Shown here one piece after another: positions 24,056-37,030 of a stretch of 64,000 nucleotides of DNA. Location: NCBI GenBank assembly GCA_039720395.1, contig JBBPBK010000037.1, forward strand, positions 248,001-312,000. Direction: 5' to 3'. The notes under the pieces were generated by a model, which was not told the DNA's origin, made no database searches, and saw nothing but the letters and a program-made list of their open reading frames with translations. How positions within the stretch are numbered: the stretch's first letter is position 1; each line of letters opens with the position of its first letter. Position numbers and translations under genes: made by a program. This DNA is from Liquidambar formosana. Lineage: Eukaryota; Streptophyta; Magnoliopsida; Saxifragales; Altingiaceae.

Positions 24056-25082
24056 AGCACTACTCCTGTAAATGTTTCGATCTCATGCGTACATATAGAG
24101 TCCTACTATCAAAATCTGTGGGGTTATTAAATAAATAATATTTTTTGGTATGTGTTTGAGAGTAGTATCTAATTTCAATAAAGAAGCCAATTGTCTATCA
24201 TATTATTTGTGAAATTGTGTCTCATCCATTTTGTTCTACTGGAAAATAACTTTAACGTCCCGTATTTACAATCTCTTATCACATCTATCATTCTGGCGCC
24301 AGAGCCATTGAGCCAATATATATGAAGTTCAAGGGAGTTCTAGGGTTCTAATAAAACGAACAACCCAACTGGCCCTATTAGTGCGTATGGAAATGAGTTA
24401 ATCTTTGTGAGTAAGCCACATGGTCTGACAAATGGCTTTTCTTATGTGAATTTAAGCCTTCTACAATTGGGATCAGCTAGCACAATGCAACTTAAAATCA
24501 TTAGGGGTGGTTTGGCAAACATGAAAACCTGGTCAGTTTTGATTTCACACTATTTGGTAATTCTTTTTTTCTTGCTAAATAATTCAGCTTTGTTATGAAA
24601 ACAAAACATAAATACAGACTTTTTCAACGCAACTGTAAGTTGGTTCATTTAAAAACCATATAACAGTTATGGACTTAACCTAATCTGATCCAATTTTTGA
24701 AGTTTCCAAACAACCCCAATTACCACTGCCTAACCATGAAACAAGTGGTCCATGTGGAGTTAGTTAAGCGGCCAGGCCTAGGTGTGCTTGTTTCAACTCC
24801 TTATAGTTATCATTACTTGTGTGGGTATAAGACGTCTTATAAAGACTGTTTGGTAATTAATCTGAACTGAAACCTTAGTAGAAATAAAGCTTGAGATACC
24901 CCTCATCATTAATAATAATAATAATATGAAAAAATATGAAAAAAGAGAAAAAAGAATCGGTCCAGACGGTCCACGCATTTATAAACTTGCTATAGTGACT
25001 AGATACAAAAAGGCTTTTGGTCGATGTCCGCAATAACAATAAAATATACGGAAATTAAGGCACAACTATAAAATCTTCGCCA
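24056..25082. other. 3' flank of A2 with a foldback MITE
   Basis: AATAAA at about 24176 may be the poly(A) signal. About 24505-24718 is a foldback MITE (GGGGTGGTTTGGCAAAC on the left, GTTTCCAAACAACCCC on the right), related in opposite orientation to the one at about 55758-56025; the ends suggest hAT. No gene. Confidence 0.5.
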
Positions 25083-25167
25083 ATGGTTGCAGGTGTAATT
25101 ATATCAGGATTCTTTTTTCTCTATCTAACGATCTTTGCACTCCACAAAGCCTACGTACAGCTCATAT
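25083..25167 (+). pseudogene. Type-A transmembrane-exon relic
   Basis: Reads VVAGVIISGFFF...ALHKAY, matching the membrane segment of A3 (VVAGVVSGFFLL...ALYKVY). It is cut after AGCTCATAT by the LTR element; the sequence resumes at 30984 with CATATAAAATAGAGA, which corresponds to the A3 stretch AGATAAAATAGAGA. As in A3, the piece has no intron 2. The ectodomain before it and the kinase after it are missing. Confidence 0.8.
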
Positions 25168-25922
25168 TGTTAGAAATATTGAACAAAAATATGGATGTTG
25201 AAAATCAAAATATGCAAAAATATAATTAAATAAGAAATAAACTGATCGATTGAGGCGTGTGAGAACATTGTCCTCAAAAGTTGATTTGTTCCTCTCGGAG
25301 TGAATCACTCGGTGCATCTAAGTACTCTAGCGCCCCAACCCTCTAGAATACAACAATCGTGTTCCTTGTACATATGCACTCGTAAGTACAAGGATTGGGA
25401 AAAGCTTTCTAAAACTCTTATATTTTTATCATTCAAGGAAAAAAAAGAAGACAACTCAAAAACCATAAAAAAATGATACTTCTTCCGTCCCATAAAGATA
25501 AGCCATGTTTGACAAAACACAGAGTTTAAGAAAAAGTTATTATTTTATTGACTTGTCATTTATTAAAGTCCATCTTTCCAAAAATATCCTCACCTTTTTG
25601 TATTGGGTTTTGTGTTGAAAGTAAATATTAAAATGACAAAGGGTAGTATAGGAAACTTAAAAAAAATTATGATTTGACTTTTCAAAGTGGACAAACATTT
25701 TGGAATAAAAAAAGTGGCAAAAATGGCCTATCTTAATTAATGGGATGGAGGGAGTAGTAGAAAAACCATTTCTTTTCCAAAAGATGTGTAACCCCCCAAC
25801 AATAATATGCCCACTAACTCATAATAATGGATAATATTAGTAAATGACATGATGGTCATAATATCACAAAATAATTAATAATTTGAATCAATATTTGTAT
25901 TTTATTTATAAAAAATACAACA
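25168..25922. repeat. LTR1 of the 5.8-kb element
   Basis: Direct repeat of 30369-30983. It differs by a 276-bp Stowaway MITE (25479-25754) and by loss of ~130 bp after CGTAAGTACAAGG. Confidence 0.85.
25479..25754. mobile_element. Stowaway-type MITE in LTR1
   Basis: Ends CTTCTTCCGTCCCATAA and TTAATGGGATGGAGGGAG with TA on both sides. LTR2 shows the empty site (ATGATAGTAG), which proves insertion after the LTRs were formed. The same family occurs inverted at 44288-44543. Confidence 0.88.
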
Positions 25923-27349
25923 ATCCCTACATTATTCAAATTATATAATAAAGAGTATAAGGAACATGAGAATGCAATGCATCAGTAATGGTGTCTTTTG
26001 AACTATGAACCACACCTAAGATATGTGAGTGTGACTTACAGAAATATAGTGAAATTATAAGTTTATATGAACCAAAATTTCTTCTTATAGATCAATCGAC
26101 TCACAACCCACATATTATTCTCGAAATCTAAGTTGTTCTAATCGAGGTGACACGAATAGGCCATGCGCCATATATACCTAGATATTCATGAGTGTTGCAG
26201 AGAACCTGCCTAAACTCTTATAGGAAGCGGCCCTACTTCCACACCCATATAGGTGGATCCATCAAGTATGCACTACAACTAAACACACCACCCAAATAGG
26301 ACTATGGAATCCATTAAGAGTTAAAACTCAACCTTAAACGTTGCAGTTTGCACTATCTACACCATAGGAAGGGACACTCAAAATATATTATATAAATAAT
26401 AGTGCACTCCAAGTCAACTTGTAACTTGTTATTACTCATATGAACCTACTTTTTGGGATCTCCATTCACATAAGTTGGGTTACTATCACTGCATGTTGAC
26501 CCTTGTTATAGACATAAGTCCCATTCCCCTCGATATATTATTTACTAAAAAGTGAATTAGTCAGAGGCTTAATAATTCTCATCTCTGACTCTTTAAGCAG
26601 CTGCTATTTAATATTGTGCTTCTAAACATTTTGCTTATCCCATAAAATTATTTGCTCGAGCCAACAAATTTTGAACAAGCACAAGTCTTATTCATAAATA
26701 TATAAATGTTAAGATTTTTATCTCAGCCCTCTCATAACTTTTTGCAAGTCAAGTCATCAATTTCAAACTTCAAATTGGATAATGAAACATATCATCTTGG
26801 ATAATTCCAAGGCACAATACCATATAGGTCCACACATTGATTTCTTCTCATTTGAATCAAAGATTCAATCATCATCATCATAATCTGTAAATAATATAAG
26901 AAATCCATAAAATTGATGATAGCTCAGAAAGTTGGGTACACACATCACAAAATTTCAGATAAATATACCTCCCAGAAATTATAAAAAATCATCATTATGA
27001 TTTCTTTGAACCTCAAAATTCAATAATAACTTTGGTCAGTGCAACAAGATCAATAAACAAGTATATATATGACCATCAATTTTAAGACATCTCCTTAACC
27101 ACTAAGTAGAGTGGTTATTCTCAAAATCATTAATAATTCACATATTGCATTATCTCAATATATCACATATAATTTTAACAGTCTGAACTAACCCCATTTT
27201 CACAAATTATCAAATATAATTTCAATGGTCTGAACTAACCCCATTTTCACAAATTAAAATGATAAAACTCATTTTTTTTCTCTTCCATTAATAAGAGACC
27301 AACATATAATACATTGAGAACATTTTATAATTAGTGAATTAAAAAAAAT

Positions 27350-27706
27350 GGGTAAAGTGCAAAAAACCCCCTGAAGTATGGGGGGTTAGCAGATAACCCC
27401 CCTTATGTTTTAATTTTGTCAATGTGCCCCCTATTTCAATTGGAAGACAAAACCAATCGTCGATGGCCACCCAATTGGCTATGACGGCGGCAAGAGTTCT
27501 GGCGATTTTGGGTAACACGAGTCCGTTAACGATATCATGTGCGTAGCCACGTATTTAATTTTTGTCAAATTTCATCAATGGCGAATGACGGTCGGACACA
27601 TTGACAAAAATTAAAATATAAGGGAGGCACATTAACAAAATTAAAACATAAAGGGGTTATCTGCTGACCCCCCATACTTCAGGGGAGTTATCTGCAATTT
27701 ACCCTA
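27350..27706. mobile_element. MITE with ~75-bp inverted repeats inside the LTR element
   Basis: The left end (GGTAAAGTGCAAAAAACCCCC, CTGAAGTATGGGGGGT) is mirrored at the right end (ACCCCCCATACTTCAG, TGCAATTTACCC). Long inverted ends without a gene fit a Mutator-like MITE. A ~45-bp (TA)n run follows directly. Confidence 0.75.
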
Positions 27707-27753
<47 letters not shown>

Positions 27754-30368
27754 GTCCTCACGTAAAATGTGTCTCCGCAAGATGTGCCCCCATAATTCAA
27801 AATATAATGTTTTGTTTACAAATCTCAATGCAATTTAAGCATTCATATAACCAACACTTGACTTAAAAATAGTCATATTTTCACATAAAATGTATTTCTC
27901 AACACATTGGCACATCTTATAATTTTCATATAAATTATATTCATATATAACAAATTTAAATTTAAATGTAGATTTATTTTTCTACTGTCACATAACATAT
28001 TTGTAATTTGACATTTTCGATTAGAAATTGGAATTTTGGATAATGAGAAAATATCATAATCATGTCAACATATAATATTGTCATTCTAATCTCATTAAAT
28101 TAAATAGCATAACAAATATTTATTTTATATTTGACATGTCTCCAGAAAATCCACACTTAAATTTATTAATAATATTACAATCTCACCTCATGTAATATTT
28201 TTCACATTGTTAAAAGATCCAAAAAATATATGAGATGTGTATCTTTCTAATAATAACAAACTGATAGAATAATACACCTTAAATCATATAAGCATACCCA
28301 AATCACTCGAAATCAAATTTCTTAAGATTTTTCAATGCCAAGAAATTATGTTCATAATTAAAATTTATATGTGTCTTAGCAACAAAATAACAAATGGTTC
28401 AACACCATTTAGAAAACACAGTTTTTAATCTCATTTAACTCCAGTTGACGTAACAAATATTTTTTAAAATAAATAAATTTTTTGAAGTCAATATTGTCAA
28501 ACCCCACAATTGAACATACACGTATGTTTTTCTCAATCTAAAATAATTCTCATTATTTAAACGACTTTACAGATTAGCATGTTAACTTAAAATTAAATTT
28601 GACGTGATTCTCAATTATCATCCACTTATCAAATTTTATTTTCACTATATGAAAAAACCATAGTCACATACAACATCCAAATTATATAAGTATTTCAATA
28701 TGACAATAGTATAATCTTTACATCCATATCTGAAGTGAACAAATTTATAAATATCATGCTTTTCTCATAATAATTATTTATGTATGCTTTAAACATACTT
28801 TATCAAAATCATAAGTTAATATGCACACATAAATTAACAATATCATGTCTCACAATTAAATTCAATTAATTTATAATTGACTAATTAACAAGATATATGA
28901 ATTTAAACTCTCTTTTTAAGCATGATAAATAAAAATTTGGTGACATATATTCACTTTAATCACTTTTTGGGTTAAAATATTAATCCAAGAAATAATTAAA
29001 GAATATTATTCTTGCAATCAAAGACATAGATTTGTAACCGAACTCTAACAGTCAAAAGAATTTAATAGTATAATCATCATCAATATTTAATAATCCAACG
29101 GTCACAAAAATTTAACCCAAGAATCACACATTAAATTTCTAATGGTTATAAAAATTTAATGGTTAATTGGTTACAAAAAAAATAATAATAATAATCAATT
29201 GACTAGCAATGATCAACCCTTATTGCTGAAATTAAATCAAATTTAATTCATATCATAAACTCTGTAACCAAAATATAACAATTTACTCCAATAAATTCAA
29301 GGGTTAAAAATTAATAAAATTATGTTACTTTTTATATTTTAAAATATTCATTAAGAATATAACAATCTTATATTTATGCAATTAAATATGAAAATAAACC
29401 CCACAAATTCAAACATTATAAAAATGATATAATTTTGACATTATAAATAAAATAATATGCTTGATCAAAATTTCCAAATTTCACATGTGAATAGATACAT
29501 CTATTTGTGCAATTACACTAGAATGGATATAAAAAAAAATAAATAAATAATCTCATAAATTCATAATTCTCAATGTCATGAATTATCCCAAAATGAATAT
29601 ATAAAAGATACATATAATCCAAACAAAATAGTTTATATTTGCTTCTAAATTTCATAATTGTTATCTAGACACCATTGTGCATTCAACCCATACGTGAACG
29701 TTCTTCAAATATAACACTAATTTTGTTTTTCATTTTCTCACATAAGATTAATCTCTAAAACATTGTTTCATGTTAAATCAAAAAATTCAGATTTAATTGA
29801 TGTAGTAGAAGGCACAATCCATTCTAAAAATAATTATATTGCAATTTAAATAATAAGGATTAACAAATAATAATCCATAACTAGAACAACGATTTATTTT
29901 GTTCCCTAACTCTTCACAGACAAGAAAATTAAAATATCATATAACTACAAAAAAGAAAAGTAATCATCATATACATACCTCATATGAATCAAAATCACTT
30001 TTCCTAAATATTTAAGATTGTATATGAACCGTCATCTTAGTTATCAAAAAATTGTAAGATTGTAATGATAAACAATCAAGTCCATAAACTTTGCTAAGTA
30101 GAATCAAATTACATTATATTTGATATAGAGTATTTTCTAATCAAATTCTCAAATTACATAACTTCCATTGGTAAAATATTGTGATAACAATGAATAGATT
30201 CAAACCATTATAAAATTAAAGAATCTCAAATATTGAGAATAACATCTTTCTAAAAGCAATTCTATCAATTCATTATGATATGATTAAAGCTCACATACCT
30301 CCAAAATATTGTTCAATATAATAGAATATCAATTGATTAATGATATCCAACAACTCAACTCTTAAGAT

Positions 30369-30983
30369 TATTGGAAATATTGAACAAAAACATGGATGTC
30401 GAAAATCAAAATATGCAAAAATATAATTAAATAAGAAATAAACTTATCGATTGAGGTGTGTGAGAACATTATCTTTAAGAGTTGATTTGCACCTCTCGAA
30501 GTGAATTACTTGGTGCATCTAAGTCCTCTAGCGCCCCAACCCTCCAAGATACAACAATCGTATTCCTCGTACACGTGCACTCGCAAGTACAAGGAACCAC
30601 GTGTACAAGGAACCAAACAGTTTTAGATCGTTTCATAAAAATATTCAACAAAATATTGAAGAAAGATAAATGAAATTTTATACAAAAAGTTTATAGCTAG
30701 ATAGAGGAATAAGAAGGATTGGGAAAAACTTTCTAAAACTCTTGTATTTTTATTATTCCAATGAAAAAAAAAAAAAAAAAAGAAGAAGAAGACAACTCAA
30801 AAACCATAAAAAATGATAGTAGAAAAACCATTTCTTTTCCAAAAGATGTATAACCCCCAACAATAATATGCCTACTAACTCATAATAATGGATAATATTA
30901 GTAAATGACATGATGGTCATAATATCACAAAATAATTAATAATTTGAATCAATATTTGTATTTTATTTATAAAAAATACAACA
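30369..30983. repeat. LTR2 of the 5.8-kb element
   Basis: Direct repeat of LTR1, without the MITE and with ~130 extra bases (GAACCACGTGTACAAGG...) after the shared GCAAGTACAAG. Followed by target duplication CATAT. Confidence 0.85.
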
Positions 30984-31010
30984 CATATAAAATAGAGAAA
31001 AAACATTCTT

Positions 31011-31971
31011 TTTTTCTCCTTCTAACTGTAACATGTTTGAAGTGCCACATCAAGAGCACATTGAAAATATTCCAGCACAGTGACTATGAAAAAGGGATTT
31101 GGTCAATGTCATCAATAACACTATATGAAAATGGTAGAGAATGGAATTTACCATTTGGGGTACGTCAAGTGCAAAGGCACATCTACGTGTTATGTTTATC
31201 AACATGGTAATATATGTAAGACTGTCCAATTGCAGTCACATTGGCCTCATTTTTTGTCACGTTACCTTCTGACTCGACGGTTTCTTGGTTAGAAAGACAT
31301 CCATGACTTTGAATGGTGGTCAAAGTCTATAATAGCTTTAAAATGCTAGGCGAGAGCGAGGGAGGACGGCCTTTTAAGTTCCGGCTGGTTTCGGCTGTTC
31401 CACATGTGGCCACTTAGTCCTAGTCATGGAGGAGGCTGCCAGTCAACACGTCGGTGAGCTCTTGCCGGCCCCTTGGAAATAGTTTGATTGTCACAATCAA
31501 TATATATTGAATTATATGATGCTATTTTCATATGCAATATTGGAAATTTCATATTGATGACTGACTCTTATGTGGGAATTCTCCCTTTGGCCAGGGCGCT
31601 GCCAATGACTCATGAGTCTTCCTTGGAAGTCAGTCAACCAAAACAAATCGAAGAAAATAAAACATACTCATTAGGGGGAAAAAAAAATATATTAATAAGA
31701 ACCAAACCCATTCCAGACCTAATCATGCATGTTTGGGATCTGATCATTAGCATAAAGATGAGGAGAACATGAATACAATTTGTACTTTAATTGCTTAATT
31801 AATAAGTACCAAGTTACCCCAAGTTCTGATCCTTAATTTTTATTTATTTTTTATTTTTTTGTGCATATATAGATCGATCCTACATATGGTTGATTGTCCT
31901 TATTTTGAAATTTAAGGCAGTTATATCTATAGCATTACAAGACAGAATTGATAGTTTGATACAATGAAAAG
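31011..31971. repeat. Recurrent spacer block copy 3' of B3
   Basis: Contains GTGTTTGAAGTGCCACAT, TTTGGTCAATGTCA, the exact palindrome TTGATTGTCACAATCAA at 31484-31500 and GCTGCCAATGACT. The last ~270 bp are B3 3' flank, similar to that of B1. No gene. Confidence 0.6.
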
Positions 31972-34791
31972 CTACCTTACATCCAAGGTAATTGTGCCTA
32001 TATCATTATACGATGAAAGTGGTGCGTCTCTTGGATCGTTCTCTGCACGAACCACGGTTGACATCTCCTGGGGATTTAAAACAGAGTTTGGAGGCATTTG
32101 TAGCAATTCAACCTCACCTTCGAGCATCTCCAAGACTTTGCTCATTGAAGGACGATCAACAGGGTTCATCTGTATGCACCAAAGTGCAACTATAATCAGC
32201 TTCTTTGCAATTTTTTTCTCATCTTCATCGGCATCTCCTAACTCAATGTCCTCACCTTGACTGACTCGATCAGATACCCACAATGGAAAGTATATTTGAC
32301 TTGAGTACTCTACTAATGCATCTAAATTCTTCCTTTTCCCAACCATTTCCATCAACAACATACCAAAACTATAAACATCGGCTTTATATGAGACGCCTCC
32401 GATGTTTTTGTAAAACAATTCTGGAGCAATATAACCTAGTGTTCCCCGAGCAGCAGTGAGAGACACGATACTATCATCTAATGAATATAATTTTGCAAGG
32501 CCAAAATCTGAAACTTTTGGGATGAAGTTTTCATCAAGAAGAATGTTGTGTGGCTTGATATCAAAGTGTAGAATTTGTATATCACAGCCTCGATGCAAGT
32601 ATTCAATCCCTTGAGCCACCCCGAGACCAATTTGATACGTTTTTTCCCAACTCAAAGGATTGATCTTTTCTCCTCTAGGAAAAATGAACTTATCTAGAGA
32701 CCCATTAGCCATAAAGTTATAAATAAGAGCTCGTTTTGATCCTTCTGCACAAAATCCAGTGAGTCGCACTACATTAACATGATGAATCCTTCCAATGGTA
32801 GCAACTTCATTGATGAAATCTTGCCCATTAGCTTTGGAGCTACCCAGCACTTTTACAGCTACGAGATGGCCACTTCGCGTCTTTCCTTTGTACACAGAGC
32901 CAAAGCCTCCTTGACCTAACTTATCCTTGAAACCGTTGGTGATCTCCTTTATTTGTGAGTAGGAGTACCTAATTGGCATGAAATTATTGTGACGTTGAAG
33001 GAACTCTTCAATTGAGTCATCAACTGACAAGTGTCTCTGCTGGAACTTGTATATTAACAATGCAATGAAGCATAGTATTCCCAATGAAGTTCTTCCTATG
33101 AAGTATCCTTTACAAGAAAACGACACAATACATCAACGTAAGTGGTCGATCAATTGGTCAAAAACATGCTAGTTGAAAGTAATCTTTGCATTGTAGTAGT
33201 CTACTGGCCTCATATATACGTTACAAATAATTGTACATAATTAAATACTCCCTCCGTTCCTAAATTATTGGCCTCCTTTTTTTTTTTGGGATGTTTCAAA
33301 ATTATTTTCACATTCCAAAAGTCGATGATTCTTTTTATTTCATTTCCTAAAATACTCTTAAAAGGGTATTCTCTCTTTGTACACTTGAGGGCAAAATTGG
33401 AATGTGAAAACATTTAATAGCGTTTCCTAAAAACGCATGTTTTTTTCAAATGGGACAGGAAATTAGGAACAGAGGAAGTATATGTTAAATGCCTTTCTAA
33501 GGACCTTTTCGGTTTTATTATTTTTCTTAAAACCATTTAAGCTAATTTGTGAGAACAAGAGCAGAACCACACCTTTGATTATGTAGGAAGCATACCGGCC
33601 TGTTAGAAGAATCCCAGGATAAACAGATTTCAATAAAAGAAAGAGAACAGTGAAGTGAGCAGAAACTAATTTATAAAACCAATGAATGATCTCAGAAAAC
33701 CTTACCCGTGTAGGAATAACCCCGGAACCCTGGGTGCCTTGCCATATTGTCCCCGATAATCTTATGGTACCCAGGAAGAGAAAAGAGAAAATCCTTCAAG
33801 TCTTCCCAAAAATCCCGCAAGTCACTCAGAACACCTTGAAACCTGGCACGTCCAACCAAGCAAGTGGTATCAGGCTGAAGCAATTTATATATATATATAT
33901 GACAGCATTAAGGGCCTGTTTGGGCAACCGAAGGCATAAATCCATCACAATAATTTTAAGAGTTTTTTTTTTTCTTTTGAATGAAAAGACATAGAGAACA
34001 CAATTAATTGAAAATGTTCGTTTTGAATTAATTTCGTAGATGATAATATTTCGTATTCAGAGGCTCCGAATCTCTTACCATTGCTTAACTCTTTCCATAA
34101 ATGGAAAGTTAGGATAATTATAATGACCCTCGTATCCAAGATCAAAACCCTTTAACAACGCATTATGAATATCAAGAATAGACAGTTGGCCGCGTGTAGT
34201 GCTATTAATTGAAAACAGAACCCGAACTTGAAATTCGATCCTGCACTGCTCAGGGAGATCTGATAGCCACTCAATATATGTATATAAAGGATAAAAGTTC
34301 GTTTTTGTGGAGGAAGAGTCATTGACGCAAGGAGTAACATCAATATAGACAGAAGACTTCACTGGTTGTGTGCAATTCATTATAACTACTGTAGCAGAAT
34401 GTACTTGATAAAATAACTCTGGATCCGGATAGCAACTGAAGTTTCTATCCGTCAAGGAATAGGGAAGAATGGAGCAGCTATCCTTCTTGTCTAGTAGACT
34501 GGCATCTACCACTCGCATTGTTTCGTTACCATAATAGATCTCCTGGACATAGTATTTCTCACCACACCTGTTCAAAGTGGTGCGGTTGTTCTCACAAGCC
34601 AGTTCGAATCGTCTGTCACCGCACTTGGGAGGATCGCTATTTAATCGAAAAGGGTAGCTGATGTTATGTAGATTTCCGCATGAAGAAGGGGTGCATATCT
34701 GGCTTTGTTCTATGGCCACACAAGCTTGAGGGAATGGAGAAAGAACCAGGGCCATAAACCCAACAAAGGCAAATTCTGCGCTTGACATCAT
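31972..34791 (-). CDS. B3: LRK10-like receptor kinase, intact
   Basis: Type-B receptor-like kinase, predicted 666 aa. Exons (minus) 34791-34079, 33842-33706, 33599-33573 and 33095-31972; phases 2, 1, 1, no stop at joins. Signal peptide ([20 protein letters not shown]), ectodomain with [18 protein letters not shown] and many N-glycosylation sites, exon-2 stretch ending [11 protein letters not shown] helix at about 297-311. Kinase: GQGGFGSV (about 353), VAVK (K374), HFDIKPHN (D471), DFG (D489), APE; non-RD. The C-terminus LDVR is shared with B5. A Stowaway MITE sits in the last intron. Closest to B1 by inspection. Probably a plasma-membrane receptor; ligand unknown. Confidence 0.9.
33248..33478. 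mobile_element. Stowaway-type MITE in B3 intron 3
   Basis: Starts CTCCCTCCGTTCCTAAATT, ends AATTAGGAACAGAGGAAG, flanked by TA on both sides. 231 bp, no coding content. It lies between the small exon and the kinase exon of B3 and would be removed by splicing. Confidence 0.85.
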
Positions 34792-35876
34792 TAGGAGAGG
34801 GAAAAAACGAGGGAGATCTAGGAAGAGAGGGAGAGAGGTTGTTAAAAAGTTTTATTGATACAAAGACGCATGGGATTTTTTTTGTTTAATTATTATTGTG
34901 CAGAAAGGTCCTTCCGTGGCTGCAAATGAAAGCAAGTCTTGTTTTGGAAAAATCAAAGTCATCAAAAGCAAAAGGCCGGTAAGACCAAAGCGTAGTCAAC
35001 ACGTCAGTGAGCTCTTGGCCCTTGGAAATAGTTTGACTATTTCACATTCATTAGGCCGGTGACCCCACGATGCTTGGACATTTCATATCATGACTGACTC
35101 TTCATGTGGAAATTCTCCCCTTGGCCAGGGCGCTGCCAATGACTTACAAGTCTTCCCTTTGGAAGTCAGTCAACCAAAACAAATCAAAGAAATTTTGGAC
35201 ATATGGTACAGAGAAAATTTTTATCATTAGTAGTTCTACTGTTCCTCTCATGTAAGGAGTTAAGTTTTGTTTTTAATATTATATCAAACATATTGAATTG
35301 TTTAATTTCTATTCAAACGGACTCAAAAAGTACATTGATGAAAAGAGCTCGCTGCCTAGCTGGGCGGGGAGATTTCTTACATGACAAAACCGTAACGTGT
35401 TTGAAGTGCTACATGAGGAGGACATTTTGGACATTGTGTGTGCACATTTGGAAATATTCCATCACAGTGACTACGAAAAAGGATTTTGGTCAATGTGATC
35501 ATCAATAACAACATATATATGAATGGTAGAGAAGGGAATTTACCATTTGGGATCAAGTGCGCAAGGGTCCCTACGTTGTTGTTGTTGTTGTTGTTGTTTT
35601 GGGTTTTTCTTTTTTTTTCTTTTCTAATAACATTGGAACCATCCTAGAGGTCTTTTGGAAGACTAGTGTAGCAACCTATCGTTACGACCCCCTACTTAAA
35701 TCTTAGATTTTCTTAGTCACAAATCAAACAAAAACTATACAATCATAAATTCACCCTTATCAAAGGTAAGTCCCTACATGTTATGTTTATAAACATTGTG
35801 ATATAAAGGCAATCCAATTGCAATCACATTGGCCTCATTTTTGGTCACGTTACTTTTCTACTAGTCAACACGTCTG
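34792..35876. repeat. B3 upstream region and spacer block copies
   Basis: Just upstream of B3, GGCTGCAAATGAAAGCAAGTCTT is shared with B1, marking conserved type-B promoter sequence. Then two partial spacer-block copies (about 34980-35190 and 35280-35530). A (GTT)n run lies at about 35577-35599. No gene. Confidence 0.55.
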
Positions 35877-37030
35877 AGGATGGTTGTTGTGCAAAAAAGG
35901 GGAATTATGAAGCCTTTGGAATAGGGTTATGGTCGATACTAATTTTGTCTAGAAGGAACTCTCCACGTGTAAATATTTCTGAAAACAGTAGTGTGTTCCT
36001 TCGCTAAAGGGGGGAAAAAGAGAGGGGGGGGGGGGGGGGGGATGGGGATGTGAGCGTGGTTAATTAGTGCCAATCTGTTTGGGTTGGGTGCTTCTATCTT
36101 TGACATATGAGCATAATAGGATTTATATCAAAATCCCATCTACTAAAAATTAAAATTCTTATTTGTCCTTTTAAAGTAAATAAGGGAATCTATTCCCTTT
36201 TTTACTAATTAGTTTTGTTTTTTTTTATCACCTTTTCATAATTTTCCCTTATCAAATAGTCAGTCAAGCTCTAAGTAAAGAATTTAGATGGGCATCAGAT
36301 AAGGAACCGTTTTGTCTAATTTTCATAACCAAGCAAAAACATATGGCCATTTGAACGTGGTCCTGTAGGGATTTCTATAGCTGCAAGCGTTCTGATGATA
36401 ATTCCATCGTGTGTTCAAGGCCGGGTGAGGGCACGAAGCTAGCAGTCAGCATGTCAATTCACTTTTGCTCCTTGGAAAAAGTTGATTGTCAGTTTGTCAC
36501 AATCAACGCTGAATTATGAGGATGCTTTCAGCATCAAGTGCCCCGAAATTTCTTGAAGAAATTGCCAGTTTCACTTTATGCACGGGTGTGGGCCTACTGG
36601 CCAGGGGCTGCCAATAATGCCATTCAAATCTTTCTTTTCAGTCAATTTACCAAAACAAATCAAGCAAAATTATAGGGGAAAGAAAAGTGAAGAAAAGAGA
36701 GACAAGCCATGAACCTTTCGGATTCGGATTTGGTGTAATTGTCGTCAGGGACTGCACCGTGCAGGAACCATGCAGTAAACGACACCTTGTAAGTGTTTGA
36801 AATGGAGGGTTTAGATTTGAGCTCATGGCGTTATGCGTTTGACGTTAAATTTTTCTTTCAAATTCCAACCCTTCATTTCTAACACTTGTAAGGTATCGCT
36901 CATCGCACGACTACTGCACTGTGTAGTCCCTGCCGACAACTGCACCAAATCCGCTTCTAAACCTTTCATTTAAAATCAAAAGATAAATTACATCTACACC
37001 CCTTCTAACATTTGACAAATATGGATGCAC
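35877..37030. repeat. ~1.15-kb duplicated segment, copy 1
   Basis: Begins GAGGATGGTTGTTGTGCAAAA and ends near ACAAATATGGATGCAC. The same sequence with minor differences is at 40740-41960, and a shorter version at about 43727-44105. It includes a G-run (36026-36042), a spacer-block part with an expanded palindrome (36482-36506) and a foldback MITE (about 36715-36965). No gene. Confidence 0.8.
36715..36965. mobile_element. Foldback MITE, copy 1
   Basis: The left arm (GGATTCGGATTTGGTGTAATTG, GGGACTGCACCGTGCAG) is mirrored on the right (CTGCACTGTGTAGTCCC, CAACTGCACCAAATCCG). Its partner is at 41640-41905; the palindrome inside 6999-7163 shares the TGCACCATGCA-type core. Confidence 0.65.

Larger units (their letters stand above)
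25168..30983. mobile_element. Non-autonomous LTR retroelement, 5.8 kb
   Basis: Two direct repeats begin with (TGTTAG/TATTGG)AAATATTGAAC and end AATACAACA: LTR1 25168-25922 and LTR2 30369-30983. A 5-bp target duplication CATAT flanks the element (25163-25167 and 30984-30988). The interior is about 4.4 kb of very AT-rich DNA with no long reading frame, so gag and pol are absent and it must have been mobilised in trans. Neither primer-binding site nor polypurine tract is clear in either orientation, so strand is left open. LTR1 carries a MITE; LTR2 keeps ~130 bp that LTR1 lacks. Confidence 0.85.

Noticed and set aside
27711..27752. Possible CRISPR-like or satellite array
   Set aside because: It is a plain (TA)n run next to a MITE, without spacers.
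25923..30368. Search for gag, protease, integrase or reverse transcriptase in the LTR element
   Set aside because: No frame of useful length and no catalytic motif is visible on either strand; the element is non-autonomous.
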